From positions 186,001 to 250,000 of the forward strand of contig JAIRBC010000001.1 in the NCBI GenBank assembly GCA_022008415.1: DNA of 64,000 nucleotides. Reading direction: 5' to 3'. The position numbers and the translations under genes are program-made. Positions 34,129 through 43,327 of this stretch are shown here, one piece after another. The DNA comes from Cerina litoralis. GTDB lineage: Bacteria > Bacteroidota > Bacteroidia > Flavobacteriales > Flavobacteriaceae. Each line of letters opens with the position of its first letter. The stretch's first letter is position 1. A model generated the notes under the pieces. That model was not told where the DNA came from, made no database searches, and saw only the letters and a program-made list of their open reading frames with translations.

Positions 34129-34722
34129 TTAGGAGAGGGGCCCCTTCATCAACCTAGCTACGTACTTCCCAATAACATCGAACTCTAAATTCACTTGCGT
34201 CCCAACCTTATAGGTCTTAAAACAGGTGTTCTCAAAGGTGTAAGGAATGATGGCCACACTAAAGCTGTGGTCGCCAGAATTTACCACCGTAAGGCTTACC
34301 CCATCAATAGTAATGGAACCTTTTTCTATGGTCACGAGGCCTAAATTTGGTTCGTATTCAAAAGTAAAAACCCAACTCCCATCGTTTTCTTCGAGCCCGA
34401 TACAGGTACCCGTACCATCCACGTGCCCTTGTACGATATGCCCGTCCAATCGGGAGCCCAAAATCATGGCGCGTTCCAAGTTCACCAAATCACCTTGTTG
34501 TAATTTGCCAAGATTTGTTTTTAGCAACGTTTCGGCTACGGCGGTTACCGTGTAGTGACTTCCATCGATTGCCACAACGGTGAGGCAAACCCCGTTATGG
34601 GCCACGCTTTGGTCAATTTTAAGGGCTGTGGAAAAGGAAGAAGAGAGCGTGATATGAAGGTTGCCGCCCTCGGTCTCCAAATTCTTCACCTGTCCCAAAG
34701 TTTCAATTATCCCTGTAAACAT
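34129..34722 (-). CDS. ribE: Riboflavin synthase, alpha subunit
   Basis: At 197 residues, two lumazine-binding beta-barrel repeats are seen: MFTGIIETLGQVKNLE..SVAHNGVCLTVVAI..VNLERAM and then LDGHIVQGHVDGTGTCIG..KGSITIDGVSLTVVN..VNLEFDVIGKYV. The enzyme dismutates two 6,7-dimethyl-8-ribityllumazines to riboflavin. The N-terminal MFTGIIE and the GHVDG motif, with the conserved catalytic residues, are intact. The gene is divergent from pdxA, with overlapping promoter boxes. Confidence 0.95.
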   Translation of the reverse strand: MFTGIIETLGQVKNLETEGGNLHITLSSSFSTALKIDQSVAHNGVCLTVVAIDGSHYTVTAVAETLLKTNLGKLQQGDLVNLERAMILGSRLDGHIVQGHVDGTGTCIGLEENDGSWVFTFEYEPNLGLVTIEKGSITIDGVSLTVVNSGDHSFSVAIIPYTFENTCFKTYKVGTQVNLEFDVIGKYVARLMKGPLS

Positions 34723-34739
34723 GTGTCGTTTAATTTAAG

Positions 34740-34760
34740 TAAATTTGTACGGCAAATTTA
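34740..34760. promoter_or_regulatory. Overlapping face-to-face -7 boxes between ribE and pdxA
   Basis: TAAATTTG (34740-34747, plus) and its mirror CAAATTTA (34753-34760, TAAATTTG on the minus strand) are separated by five bases. The plus box faces pdxA and the minus box faces ribE. No -33 TTG is well placed for either. Confidence 0.45.
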
Positions 34761-34780
34761 TACATTAAGGGCTTGATACC

Positions 34781-35827
34781 ATGCAGGAAAACGATAAAAT
34801 AAAAGTAGGCATATCTATTGGGGATTTAAACGGTATCGGGTGTGAAGTAGTGCTCAAGACCTTTGAGGATGGCCGTATGTTGGACTTTTGCACCCCTGTA
34901 ATTTTTGCCTCCAACAAAACGATTTCCTTTCATAAAAATGCCTTGAATCTGGAAATCAACTATCACGGGATCCAAGAAGCCAAGCTGGCGTTGGGAGGGA
35001 AAATAAACGTAGTAAATGTCTGGAAAGAAATTCCAGAGATCACTTTTGGCAAATCTACAAAGGACGCGGGCAAATATGCAATCCTATCTTTAAAGGCCGC
35101 TGTAAGCGCTCTAAAGAAGAATGAGGTAGATGTGCTGGTAACGGCCCCCATCAACAAGGACAACATTCAATCGGAAGAGTTTAAATTTCCCGGACATACC
35201 GATTATCTAGCGTCAGAATTGGAGGGTGAAAGCTTAATGTTTATGGTGACCGACAGCTTAAAGGTGGGCCTACTTACCGATCACGTTGCCATTAAGGACG
35301 TGGCTTCTGCCATCTCTCCGAGATTGATCCGCAACAAGATATCGATCATTGAAAAATCCCTAATGATGGACTTTGGGATACGAAAGCCGCGTATTGCCCT
35401 GTTGGGTTTAAATCCACATAGCGGGGACAACGGCGTTATAGGAAAGGAAGACGACGAAGTGTTTAAACCGGTGGTCCGGGAAAAAACGGATATTGGGCAT
35501 CTTGTCTATGGGCCTTATTCTGCCGACAGTTTCTTTGGATCCCAGGCTTATCAAAATTTCGATGCCGTTTTGGCCGCATATCACGACCAGGGGCTTATCC
35601 CCTTTAAGACCCTTTCCTTTGGGAACGGAGTGAATTTCACGGCCGGACTCAATAAGGTTAGGACCTCCCCTGACCACGGAACCGCCTATGAAATTGCAGG
35701 TAAGGGCATCGCGGATCACGGTTCTTTTAGAGAAGCCGTTTTTACCGCGTTGAACATCTATAAGAATAGAATGGAATACCTGGAGCTCACCAAGGATCCG
35801 TTGAAAAAACAACGCGCAAAGTTTTAG
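34781..35827 (+). CDS. pdxA: 4-hydroxythreonine-4-phosphate dehydrogenase
   Basis: The 348-residue protein oxidises 4-phosphohydroxy-threonine in pyridoxal phosphate synthesis. It starts KVGISIGDLNGIGCEVVLK, then has LVTAPINKDNI, FPGHTDYLASE with a metal-binding His, LTDHVAIKDV with a second His, ALLGLNPHSGDNG, DAVLAAYHDQGLIPFK with the third His, and SPDHGTAYEIAGKG. These are the family's metal and substrate residues, all intact. PLP made by this pathway is needed by alr and the PLP enzyme at 58947 in the same window. Confidence 0.95.
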   Translation: MQENDKIKVGISIGDLNGIGCEVVLKTFEDGRMLDFCTPVIFASNKTISFHKNALNLEINYHGIQEAKLALGGKINVVNVWKEIPEITFGKSTKDAGKYAILSLKAAVSALKKNEVDVLVTAPINKDNIQSEEFKFPGHTDYLASELEGESLMFMVTDSLKVGLLTDHVAIKDVASAISPRLIRNKISIIEKSLMMDFGIRKPRIALLGLNPHSGDNGVIGKEDDEVFKPVVREKTDIGHLVYGPYSADSFFGSQAYQNFDAVLAAYHDQGLIPFKTLSFGNGVNFTAGLNKVRTSPDHGTAYEIAGKGIADHGSFREAVFTALNIYKNRMEYLELTKDPLKKQRAKF

Positions 35828-36058
35828 GGTAATATTAGCGTATTGCCCTTGCTTAAGAAGGGGGTGTAGAGCGGCAGGAGTATGGTAGGCCTTTTTGAGT
35901 CGCATAGTCTGGAATCGTCGGGGCAACGGAACTGATAAAAAGGTGAGACCCGCCCGACCGGTACGGGCTGGAACGGATGAAAAAGGGCCCTAGAACCTTC
36001 GGGATTTATCTAATGTAAAAAGTTTCAACCACTTCGATAAGTTCTGTTTAAATTAAAA
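35828..36058. other. Intergenic stretch between pdxA and the DUF177 operon
   Basis: Contains a short hairpin GCCCGACCGGTACGGGC (about 35951-35967) that resembles dispersed flavobacterial palindromes, and no ORF or RNA I can support. An antisense frame running into pdxA is a shadow. Confidence 0.4.
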
Positions 36059-36088
36059 TTGTGATTTACTAAAATAGTATTATCTTTG
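36059..36088 (+). promoter_or_regulatory. Promoter of the DUF177-rpmF operon
   Basis: TTG (36059-36061), 19 bases, TATCTTTG (36081-36088): a perfect match to TTG-N19-TAnnTTTG. The DUF177 start codon is 67 bases downstream. Confidence 0.75.
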
Positions 36089-36154
36089 CACCCGCCATAA
36101 TCGGGACGATATCATCGTTTTTAATGTGGATGTTACGCTAAACCAAGGTGAAGC

Positions 36155-36688
36155 ATGAAAAAGCATAAGGAATACAATATTCCTTTCACGGGATTGAAAC
36201 AGGGGAAGCACAGGTTTGATTACAAAATTGGAAACGAGTTCTTTGAATCCTTTGAATACAACGAGTTTAATGCTACCAGCATTGATTTACAGGTGGGATT
36301 GAACAAGTTGACTACTATGATGGAACTGGAATTTTCCGCTTCGGGTTTGGTAAACGTAAATTGCGATATTAGCAATGAACCTTACGACCAGCCTATTGCT
36401 GGCAACATGGAATTGTTGGTTAAATTCGGGGAAGAATACAATGATGATAATGATGAGATCCTTATTATTCCCCACGGCGAACATCAAATCAACATTGCAC
36501 AATATGTATATGAAATGTTGGTGTTGTCCGTTCCCTTAAAACGGGTACATCCGGGTGTCCTGGATGGCAGCCTAAAGTCTAAGGCCATTGAGCGGTTAAA
36601 GGAATTGCAACCGAAAGAATTAAAGGAAAATAAAAAAGAGATCGACCCCAGATGGGACGCACTTAAAAAGTTATTAACGGATAAATAA
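36155..36688 (+). CDS. DUF177/YceD-family protein
   Basis: The 177-residue protein ([33 protein letters not shown]..) has the YceD layout: beta-rich front, a middle with [16 protein letters not shown] (usually two Cys in zinc-binding members, only one here) and an acidic end before KRVHPG. The family is linked to 23S rRNA accumulation and to ribosome assembly and always sits just before rpmF. The rpmF ATG follows 8 bases after its stop, an operon. It is cytoplasmic. Confidence 0.88.
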   Translation: MKKHKEYNIPFTGLKQGKHRFDYKIGNEFFESFEYNEFNATSIDLQVGLNKLTTMMELEFSASGLVNVNCDISNEPYDQPIAGNMELLVKFGEEYNDDNDEILIIPHGEHQINIAQYVYEMLVLSVPLKRVHPGVLDGSLKSKAIERLKELQPKELKENKKEIDPRWDALKKLLTDK

Positions 36689-36696
36689 ATAGTACC

Positions 36697-36894
36697 ATGG
36701 CACATCCTAAAAGAAAAATTTCCAAAACCAGAAGGGACAAGAGAAGAACCCACTATAAAGCAGCGGTTCCTACAATTGCCAAAGATCCCACAACTGGTGA
36801 AATGCACTTATATCACAGGGCGCACTGGCATGAAGGTAAATTGTATTACCGAGGTCGGATTTTGATCGATAAAACGGAAGAAGCGGCGGCATAG
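36697..36894 (+). CDS. rpmF: 50S ribosomal protein L32
   Basis: The 65-residue basic protein begins [21 protein letters not shown], the standard L32 start, and goes on with [18 protein letters not shown]. The Cys-type zinc ribbon of other bacteria is absent, as is usual in Bacteroidota, where His residues take the place. It is the second gene of the DUF177 operon, followed by a strong terminator. Confidence 0.97.
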   Translation: MAHPKRKISKTRRDKRRTHYKAAVPTIAKDPTTGEMHLYHRAHWHEGKLYYRGRILIDKTEEAAA

Positions 36895-36916
36895 GTTGCT
36901 TGCACGTTAATTTAGG

Positions 36917-36948
36917 ACTCCCACTTTATATAGAGTGGGAGTTTTTTT
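36917..36948 (+). terminator. Terminator of the DUF177-rpmF operon
   Basis: ACTCCCACT TTATATAG AGTGGGAGT then eight T residues; a nine-base-pair stem with a T run, a textbook Rho-independent terminator. The rest of the gap to fabH up to 37308 holds the inverted repeat described next and no gene. Confidence 0.9.
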
Positions 36949-37169
36949 TGAACCTTTTTTCTGAAAAATAAAAATTGCTGCTAAAAAAAATTGTGTATCT
37001 TTTTCTGTTTTGTTTTTGAAGGATTTCGGAAACCTTAATTTTGTCCCAAGGGCAAAAAGTCACGAAAAATGATTAATTTTCACGTATTTTACATTACTTT
37101 TCAATGAATTTGTTTAAATCTTTTGTCCCGATAACTATCGGGGGGAACCTAAAATGAAGACTTTTGTAT

Positions 37170-37232
37170 CCTAATTTTGCATTTTTTTAGATGCATAGCA
37201 GGGCTACGGAGGTCAAAAACGGCAAAATTAGG
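37170..37232 (+). promoter_or_regulatory. Upstream region of fabH: -7 box inside an 11-bp inverted repeat
   Basis: CCTAATTTTGC (37170-37180) is perfectly mirrored by GCAAAATTAGG (37222-37232), 41 bases apart. The left arm contains TAATTTTG, which fits TAnnTTTG on the plus strand; the right arm has the same box on the minus strand. The fabH start is 130 bases beyond the plus box. No TTG is well placed 19 bases upstream, so the promoter is not complete. Confidence 0.45.
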
Positions 37233-37308
37233 GTGCAAAATTCAAATTTGTAGGCAAGAGAAAAGGTTTCAACGAATTCAATGTTTTTGACCCAAAAAAC
37301 AGTATAAC

Positions 37309-38310
37309 ATGAGCAAACTATCGGCAGCTATTACCGCTGTGGGGGCATATGTTCCGGACTTTGTTTTAACCAACGAATTGTTGGAAACCATGGTGGAGAC
37401 CAACGACGAATGGATAACCACTAGGACAGGAATTAAGGAAAGGCGAATTTTAAAGGATGTGAACAAGGGCACCTCATATCTGGCCATAAAAGCCAGCGAG
37501 GATCTCATCCGCAAGAAAAACCTAGACCCAACAGAAATAGATCTTGTTATAGTCGCAACGGCCACACCGGATTTATTGGTAGCTTCCACGGCAGCCTTTG
37601 TGGCTACGGAGATTGGGGCCGTTAATGCATTTTCATTCGATTTGCAGGCCGCTTGTTCCAGTTTTTTATTTGGGATGTCTACCGCGGCAGGCTATATAGA
37701 ATCTGGACGTTATAGTAAGATCCTACTAATTGGGGCGGATAAGATGTCCTCGATCATAGATTATACCGATAGGACCACATGCATTATTTTTGGCGATGGT
37801 GCCGGAGCCGTTCTTTTTGAACCCAATATGGAAGGTTTGGGGCTAAAGGACGAGTTTTTGCGGTCGGATGGAGTAGGAAGAAACTTTTTAAAGATGGATG
37901 CAGGAGGGTCCCTGTTACCGGCTTCGGAAGAGACCGTAAGGAATAAGCAACATTATGTTTATCAGGATGGTAAATCGGTGTTTAAATTTGCTGTTTCCAA
38001 CATGGCCGAAGTTGCAGCAAAAATTATGGAGCGCAACCAGCTTTCCCATGATGATGTGGATTGGTTGGTACCCCACCAGGCCAACAAAAGAATTATTGAT
38101 GCAACATCGACCCGTATGGGCTTGGATTCTTCCAAAGTAATGATCAATATAGAAAAGTACGGCAATACTACTTCGGCCACTTTGCCCCTGTTATTGGCCG
38201 ATTATGAAACAAAGTTAAAAAAGGGGGACAACTTGGTCTTTGCCGCTTTTGGCGGTGGGTTTACCTGGGGCTCTATTTACTTGAAATGGGCCTATACCCT
38301 TCCCAAATAG
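37309..38310 (+). CDS. fabH: Beta-ketoacyl-ACP synthase III
   Basis: The 333-residue protein condenses acetyl-CoA with malonyl-ACP to begin fatty acid synthesis. The catalytic Cys116 lies in SFDLQAACSSFLFGM, the His in WLVPHQANKRIID and the Asn in KYGNTTSATLP. The end GGGFTWGSIYLKW is the family signature. It is followed by accB and accC, so this is a fatty-acid initiation cluster. plsX, found between rpmF and fabH in many other bacteria, is absent here. Confidence 0.94.
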   Translation: MSKLSAAITAVGAYVPDFVLTNELLETMVETNDEWITTRTGIKERRILKDVNKGTSYLAIKASEDLIRKKNLDPTEIDLVIVATATPDLLVASTAAFVATEIGAVNAFSFDLQAACSSFLFGMSTAAGYIESGRYSKILLIGADKMSSIIDYTDRTTCIIFGDGAGAVLFEPNMEGLGLKDEFLRSDGVGRNFLKMDAGGSLLPASEETVRNKQHYVYQDGKSVFKFAVSNMAEVAAKIMERNQLSHDDVDWLVPHQANKRIIDATSTRMGLDSSKVMINIEKYGNTTSATLPLLLADYETKLKKGDNLVFAAFGGGFTWGSIYLKWAYTLPK

Positions 38311-38448
38311 AAAGCGGGGAACGTTGGGAAGCCTGCCGAAAGGTTCGGGCGGGTTTATTTATTTTTTTCCCGGGGCAATAAATTTTGATTCCTGTATTTT
38401 TGGACTCAATTTGGTATTTAACGAATCAACTAAACAAAATTTAATTCC

Positions 38449-38928
38449 ATGGATATTAAAGAAATTCAAAGCTTGATTAAGTTTGTGGCAAAATCAGGGG
38501 CCAGTGAGGTTAAACTGGAAACGGATGATATTAAGATTACCATCCGTACCGGGGCATCGGGTTCTGGCCATGAGACGACCTATGTACAACAATTGCCCGT
38601 TGCGCAAGCGCCTGTGGCCCCAGTTGTGCCGGCAGAAGTGCCCGCCAACCAAACACCCCCTGCACCGCCTTCGGAAGAGAATTCCAAGTACATTACCATA
38701 AAATCGCCCATTATCGGTACTTTTTATAGAAAGCCTGCTCCAGACAAGCCTCTATTTGTCGAGGTAGGGGATACCATCAATAAGGGCGATGTCCTTTGTG
38801 TTATAGAGGCGATGAAATTATTTAACGATATAGAATCCGAGGTGTCCGGTAAGATCGTAAAAATATTGGCGGAGGATTCCTCACCTGTGGAATTTGACCA
38901 ACCTTTGTTTTTAGTAGACCCATCCTAA
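38449..38928 (+). CDS. accB: Biotin carboxyl carrier protein of acetyl-CoA carboxylase
   Basis: The 159-residue protein has a Pro/Ala-rich linker (VAQAPVAPVVPAEVPANQTPPAPPSEEN) and a C-terminal biotinyl domain with the lipoyl-like fold. The biotin-accepting Lys123 lies in VIEAMKLFNDIE. It carries carboxy-biotin between AccC and the AccAD transferase. It lies just upstream of accC with a 101-base gap; the alternation of Leu-rich and Pro-rich parts is standard. Confidence 0.95.
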   Translation: MDIKEIQSLIKFVAKSGASEVKLETDDIKITIRTGASGSGHETTYVQQLPVAQAPVAPVVPAEVPANQTPPAPPSEENSKYITIKSPIIGTFYRKPAPDKPLFVEVGDTINKGDVLCVIEAMKLFNDIESEVSGKIVKILAEDSSPVEFDQPLFLVDPS

Positions 38929-39029
38929 AGGACAAATTCCAAACCTCAAATTCCTCCCAAATGATCGGGATCAAATAACCGTGGATTGGAATTGGGTGCT
39001 TGGTTTTTGAAATTTTAATTTCAAAAGTT

Positions 39030-40382
39030 ATGTTCAAAAAAATACTTATAGCAAATAGGGGAGAGATAGCACTGAGGATTATCCGTACCTGCAAGGAAAT
39101 GGGGATCAAGACCGTTGCTGTTTATTCCACAGCGGATGCAGAAAGTCTTCACGTGCGCTTTGCGGACGAGGCAGTTTGTATTGGCCCGCCTCCTAGTAGT
39201 GAGTCCTATCTTAAGATTCCAAATATTATTGCGGCGGCAGAAATTACGAATGCCGATGCCATCCATCCCGGGTATGGATTTTTGTCGGAGAATTCCAAGT
39301 TTTCAAGGATTTGTGCGGAACACGATGTTAAATTTATCGGAGCATCCGGGGAGCAGATAGATAAGATGGGCGACAAAGCAACCGCCAAAGAGACCATGAA
39401 GAAGGCGGGAGTACCCATTGTTCCGGGATCGGAAGGGTTGTTGAAAAACGTGGAGGACGCAAAAAAGACAGCAAAAAAAATAGGCTACCCCGTAATGATA
39501 AAGGCTACCGCCGGGGGTGGCGGTAAAGGTATGCGCGCTGTTTGGAAGAAAGAAGACCTGGAAAAGCTTTTTGAGAGTGCGGTACAAGAGGCCACCGCTG
39601 CTTTTGGCAACGGGGGCATGTATATGGAAAAGTTGATCGAGGAACCCCGGCATATCGAAATCCAAATTGTCGGGGATCAATATGGAAAAGCCTGTCACCT
39701 GTCCGAAAGGGACTGCTCCATACAACGCAGGCATCAAAAATTGACCGAAGAGACCCCTTCTCCCTTTATGACCGATAAATTGAGGGATAGTATGGGAAAG
39801 GCTGCTGTTAAGGCCGCCGAATATATAAAATATGAAGGTGCCGGCACCATTGAATTTTTGGTAGACAAGCACAGGAACTTCTATTTTATGGAGATGAATA
39901 CCCGTATACAAGTAGAGCATCCTATTACGGAACAAGTTATCGACTACGACCTGATCAGGGAACAGATATTGGTGGCCGGAGGAGTACCGATTTCCGGAAA
40001 AAACTACACCCCGAAATTGCATTCCATCGAATGCAGGATCAACGCGGAGGATCCCTATAATGATTTTAGACCCTCCCCGGGAAGGATCACCACATTGCAT
40101 ACTCCCGGTGGACATGGGATACGCTTAGATACCCATGTCTACAGCGGGTATACTATTCCGCCCAACTATGACTCCATGATAGCCAAGCTGATAACAACTG
40201 CCCAAACCAGGGAGGAGGCGATCAATAAAATGAAACGGGCGTTGGACGAGTTTGTGATAGAAGGGATAAGAACTACCATTCCTTTTCACAGGCAGTTGAT
40301 GGATAATCCCGATTATTTGGCGGGGAACTACACTACTGCATTTATGGATCATTTTGAAATGGCCCCACAACCCAAAGAATAG
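39030..40382 (+). CDS. accC: Acetyl-CoA carboxylase, biotin carboxylase subunit
   Basis: I chose ATG at 39030 ([18 protein letters not shown]), giving 450 residues, the family's usual length; the upstream TTG at 39000 adds ten residues of no similarity. Domains are the biotin carboxylase N-terminal part, ATP-grasp ([50 protein letters not shown]) and a C-terminal part with [17 protein letters not shown]. It carboxylates biotin on AccB with ATP and bicarbonate. Intact. Confidence 0.96.
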   Translation: MFKKILIANRGEIALRIIRTCKEMGIKTVAVYSTADAESLHVRFADEAVCIGPPPSSESYLKIPNIIAAAEITNADAIHPGYGFLSENSKFSRICAEHDVKFIGASGEQIDKMGDKATAKETMKKAGVPIVPGSEGLLKNVEDAKKTAKKIGYPVMIKATAGGGGKGMRAVWKKEDLEKLFESAVQEATAAFGNGGMYMEKLIEEPRHIEIQIVGDQYGKACHLSERDCSIQRRHQKLTEETPSPFMTDKLRDSMGKAAVKAAEYIKYEGAGTIEFLVDKHRNFYFMEMNTRIQVEHPITEQVIDYDLIREQILVAGGVPISGKNYTPKLHSIECRINAEDPYNDFRPSPGRITTLHTPGGHGIRLDTHVYSGYTIPPNYDSMIAKLITTAQTREEAINKMKRALDEFVIEGIRTTIPFHRQLMDNPDYLAGNYTTAFMDHFEMAPQPKE

Positions 40383-40424
40383 TCAATTTTACTACATACG
40401 ATCTCTTTGTGCCATGGCAAAAAA

Positions 40425-40445
40425 TTCTGAATTCTGAATTCTGAA
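40425..40445. repeat. Three tandem copies of TTCTGAA
   Basis: Three perfect direct repeats of seven bases in the gap between accC and the oxidoreductase gene. No functional call. Confidence 0.7.
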
Positions 40446-40474
40446 TTGTGACCATCAACCAACAACTCTAAACA

Positions 40475-41587
40475 ATGAGCCTAAGTTATTGGGAATACAA
40501 GACCTGGCTAACACAAATAGATTTTACAGTCGTTGGGAGCGGTATTGTTGGGCTTAGCACCGCTTTATACCTCAAAAACCGGTTCCCCAAGGCAAAGATT
40601 CTTATTTTAGAAAGGGGAAGCCTTCCCCATGGAGCCAGTTTAAAAAATGCCGGATTTGCCTGTTATGGCAGTATATCGGAAATCCTAGCCGATTTAAAAA
40701 CCCAACCCGAAGAGGAAGTGGTAAAACTGGTCAGAAAAAGATGGGATGGGGTACAATTACTGCGTAAGAATTTAGGAGACAAGGCTATTGATTTTCAGAA
40801 TTATGGCGGCCATGAAGTGTTTTTAAAGGAACATAGGGAACGCTACCAACAATGTGTGGAGGGCTTGGGGCACGTGAACCAATTGCTGAAACCAATATTT
40901 AACCAAGAAGCATATTATTGCCATGAAAATTCCTTTCTATTTAACGGAATAGTAGAAAACTATATAACAAATCCACTGGAATCCCAGATCGACACAGGAA
41001 AGATGATGTCCGTTTTGATGGAGGTGGTCCGAAAAAAGAGAATTAATATTCTAAATGCTATCGAGGTAAAGGGATTTCAGGAAATCGGTGACCATGTGTT
41101 GGTAGAAACCGATCATTTTGAATTTAAAACGAGAAAACTTTTAATTGCTACCAATGGTTTTGCTGCGCAACTCATCCAGGAGAAGGTAAGGCCGGCCAGG
41201 GCACAGGTCTTGGTTACCAGGCCCCTAAAAAATCTTCATATCAAGGGAACCTTTCATATGGACGAAGGGTATTATTATTTTAGAAATATCCGCGACCGTA
41301 TTTTGTTTGGAGGAGGGCGCAATTTGGATTTTGATGCCGAAGAGACCACTGCTTTTGGCGAAACCGAATTGGTTCAAAGGAAACTGGAAGAACTTTTGAG
41401 GACGGTGATTTTACCCAACACTGAATTCGAAGTGGACAAACGGTGGAGCGGTATCATGGGGATAGGGAATTCCAAACGGCCCATAGTGAAGCAGCTTTCC
41501 AATCGTGTTTTTTGCGGTGTAAGGTTGGGGGGTATGGGAATAGCCATCGGGAGCAGCGTAGGTAAGGAGTTGGCCGATCTGGTCTAA
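40475..41587 (+). CDS. FAD-dependent amino-acid-oxidase-like protein (DAO family)
   Basis: The 370-residue protein has the FAD dinucleotide-binding motif GSGIVG (21-26), with VVGSGIVGLSTALYL and an acidic end LILERG, then ASLKNAGFACYGS, a typical DAO substrate-loop position. The end has SGIMGIGNSKRPIVKQLSNRVFCGVRLGGMGIAIGSSVG, the second FAD-binding part. It resembles glycine oxidase/D-amino acid dehydrogenase-type proteins, but the substrate is not known. The following small GreA-like protein gene starts 54 bases later on the same strand. Confidence 0.88.
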   Translation: MSLSYWEYKTWLTQIDFTVVGSGIVGLSTALYLKNRFPKAKILILERGSLPHGASLKNAGFACYGSISEILADLKTQPEEEVVKLVRKRWDGVQLLRKNLGDKAIDFQNYGGHEVFLKEHRERYQQCVEGLGHVNQLLKPIFNQEAYYCHENSFLFNGIVENYITNPLESQIDTGKMMSVLMEVVRKKRINILNAIEVKGFQEIGDHVLVETDHFEFKTRKLLIATNGFAAQLIQEKVRPARAQVLVTRPLKNLHIKGTFHMDEGYYYFRNIRDRILFGGGRNLDFDAEETTAFGETELVQRKLEELLRTVILPNTEFEVDKRWSGIMGIGNSKRPIVKQLSNRVFCGVRLGGMGIAIGSSVGKELADLV

Positions 41588-41641
41588 ATTCAATAGTAAA
41601 CACGTCTGGATTTCTTTACCAAACGGGCCTTAACGAATAAC

Positions 41642-42091
41642 ATGACTATAAAACAAGTTCTTTACGATTTCTGCCAGTTCAGCATTCAAAACAGAATCGA
41701 TAACATCCAAGAGAATATCCGTTCCCTACAGGAGTCCTTAACATCGGAAACCAAGAGCAGTGCTGGCGACAAGCATGAAACTGGCAGGGCCATGATACAG
41801 CTGGAGCGAGAGAAATTGGGGAATCAATTACAGGTGGCTGAACGAACAAAACAGGTGTTGGACAAATTGGTTTTTAAGGTCCGCCCCGTCAAAATAGTAA
41901 CCGGTACTTTGGTGTATACTACAAAGGCCAACTACTTTCTGTCTGTTTCCCTCGGAGAATTCCGGAAAAACGAATTCCGGGCCTATTGCATTTCACCCCA
42001 AACCCCCATGGGAGTACTGCTCTTGGGAAGATCGTCTGGCGAGGTGATCGATTTTAATGGGGAATCCATCAAAATTTTAAAATTGGAGTAA
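41642..42091 (+). CDS. GreA/GreB-like protein (often annotated 3-oxoacyl-ACP synthase)
   Basis: The 149-residue protein has an N-terminal helical coiled coil (DFCQFSIQNRIDNIQENIRSLQESLTSE.., with AMIQLEREKLGNQLQVAERTKQVLDKL) and a C-terminal beta domain ending TPMGVLLLGRSSGEVIDFNGESIKILKL, the pattern of the GreA/GreB C-terminal FKBP-like domain that docks on RNA polymerase. The tip acidic residues of true cleavage factors cannot be identified here. Other flavobacterial copies are listed as 3-oxoacyl-ACP synthase, which the sequence does not support. Confidence 0.65.
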   Translation: MTIKQVLYDFCQFSIQNRIDNIQENIRSLQESLTSETKSSAGDKHETGRAMIQLEREKLGNQLQVAERTKQVLDKLVFKVRPVKIVTGTLVYTTKANYFLSVSLGEFRKNEFRAYCISPQTPMGVLLLGRSSGEVIDFNGESIKILKLE

Positions 42092-42139
42092 GCTTCCTTT
42101 CAGGACTATCACTATTTTCCAACCTTAGTTTCGTCGCCC

Positions 42140-42168
42140 TGAGGCCGCCGATATAAGGCGCCTTTTTT
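42140..42168 (+). terminator. Terminator after the GreA-like gene
   Basis: AGGCCGCC GATATA AGGCGCCT then six T residues, a stem with one bulged C. It ends the 40475-42091 unit. Confidence 0.6.
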
Positions 42169-42315
42169 ATCTTGCGTTCCGTATTCTCAGCATCAACTTT
42201 ATCCAAAAAAGTGCCATTCATCGAAAATCCTCTTTTTTATGTTAAAAAATGCCAGGTAAATAGACCAAATATTCTGTTTTAGCGTTACATAGGGGAATGT
42301 TAAATTTTTAAATTT

Positions 42316-43122
42316 ATGATAAAAGTAAAAATGAATTTTAAGAGTTTACCTATTGCGGTAGCTTCCTTGGCCTTGGTCGTAAGTTGCAGCAATGACAAGG
42401 AAGACCCTATGGGCGAACAGGAATTTAGCCAGGCCGAAGTCAACGCGGTTCTTGCCGGGGACGATATGACCAGTTTTGCCGACAATACATTGGCAAATCT
42501 AGCGATCAATGGGTCTGGTAGTGCTGGCACAACCAATAAGGTCCAATCTGCTGAATGCTATTCTTATATAGAAGTGGCGAATGGATTTACGGTGACCTTT
42601 GCCAATTGCTCTTTGGAAGGCCATGAAAATATCACGGGCAACGTTGAAGTGGAATACGCAGCAGGAGAGGGGACCGCTTCCTTTACAGCCACTTTTGACG
42701 ATTTGAATGTGGACGGAACCATCATCAGCGGCACTAGGAGTTATGTGTTTAAGGGAGATATGGAACAAGGCGTTTATACGTTTTCCATCACTTCTGATAT
42801 GCGGGTAGGATTCCCCGATGATTCTTTCTATTCGGAAAAAGGCACCCAAAACTATAGTTTGGTGTTTGGTGAAACTTGGGAAACAAGCACTTACACCATT
42901 TCCGGTAACTGGAATGTAGAATGGAAAGGCAATACGTACAACCTTGCCTCCGCAGAAGGGATACAGGGAAATTTGACGTGCGCGGACATTAATAAGGGAA
43001 TTTTGGAAATTTCCAAAAACGGACTCAATGTTTCTGTAAACTATGGCGATGGCACTTGTGACGACATGGCCACATTGGTATATCCCGATGGTACAACAGA
43101 GGAATTTACGTTAGATAAATAG
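42316..43122 (+). CDS. Putative lipoprotein of unknown function
   Basis: The 268-residue protein has a lipoprotein signal (FKSLPIAVASLALVVSCSND; Cys24 if the first ATG is used, with a second ATG five codons later at 42331). The mature part is rich in beta strands with Gly, Thr and Ser (AECYSYIEVANGFTVTFANCSLEGHENITGNV.., GTASFTATFDDLNVDGT), consistent with a beta-barrel or beta-sandwich at the cell surface. I do not recognise a family. Three Cys residues (CYS, NCS, TCADI, GDGTCDD) may form disulfides. Confidence 0.65.
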   Translation: MIKVKMNFKSLPIAVASLALVVSCSNDKEDPMGEQEFSQAEVNAVLAGDDMTSFADNTLANLAINGSGSAGTTNKVQSAECYSYIEVANGFTVTFANCSLEGHENITGNVEVEYAAGEGTASFTATFDDLNVDGTIISGTRSYVFKGDMEQGVYTFSITSDMRVGFPDDSFYSEKGTQNYSLVFGETWETSTYTISGNWNVEWKGNTYNLASAEGIQGNLTCADINKGILEISKNGLNVSVNYGDGTCDDMATLVYPDGTTEEFTLDK

Positions 43123-43279
43123 AAACGTAAAATGATAGTATTGGTTCTACCCCAAATTTTGTAGACCAAAACGATCCAAGGATAGTTACGCCTTATTAAC
43201 ATTTGCCAAATGCTTTTTGCCGTAGGCTTTATGAATGCACTACAAGTGGCGCAAAGCGCATGGCGAAAGGCGTAAAGCA

Positions 43280-43323
43280 AAAAAGGCCCATCTGGCATTA
43301 AAACCTGACGGGCCTTTTTTTAT
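43280..43323. terminator. Bidirectional terminator between lipoprotein and arfB
   Basis: AAAAAAGGCCC..GGGCCTTTTTTT with a central ACCTGAC/CTGGCA-type repeat remnant. T runs on both sides suit the convergent genes. Confidence 0.75.
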
Positions 43324-43327
43324 GCGG

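Noticed and set aside
35408..35926. 172-residue minus-strand frame
   Set aside because: Antisense to pdxA; no family pattern.
37034..37308. Riboswitch or leader RNA upstream of fabH
   Set aside because: Only an inverted repeat with promoter-like boxes is visible; no known riboswitch core could be recognised.
39303..40115. 270-residue minus-strand frame
   Set aside because: Antisense to accC, which has all motifs; the long frame follows from codon bias of accC.
40425..40445. Tandem TTCTGAA copies as a CRISPR-like or control repeat
   Set aside because: Only three copies of seven bases with no spacers.
41642..42091. 3-oxoacyl-ACP synthase
   Set aside because: The protein is too short and has no thiolase-fold motif; the GreA-like layout fits better.
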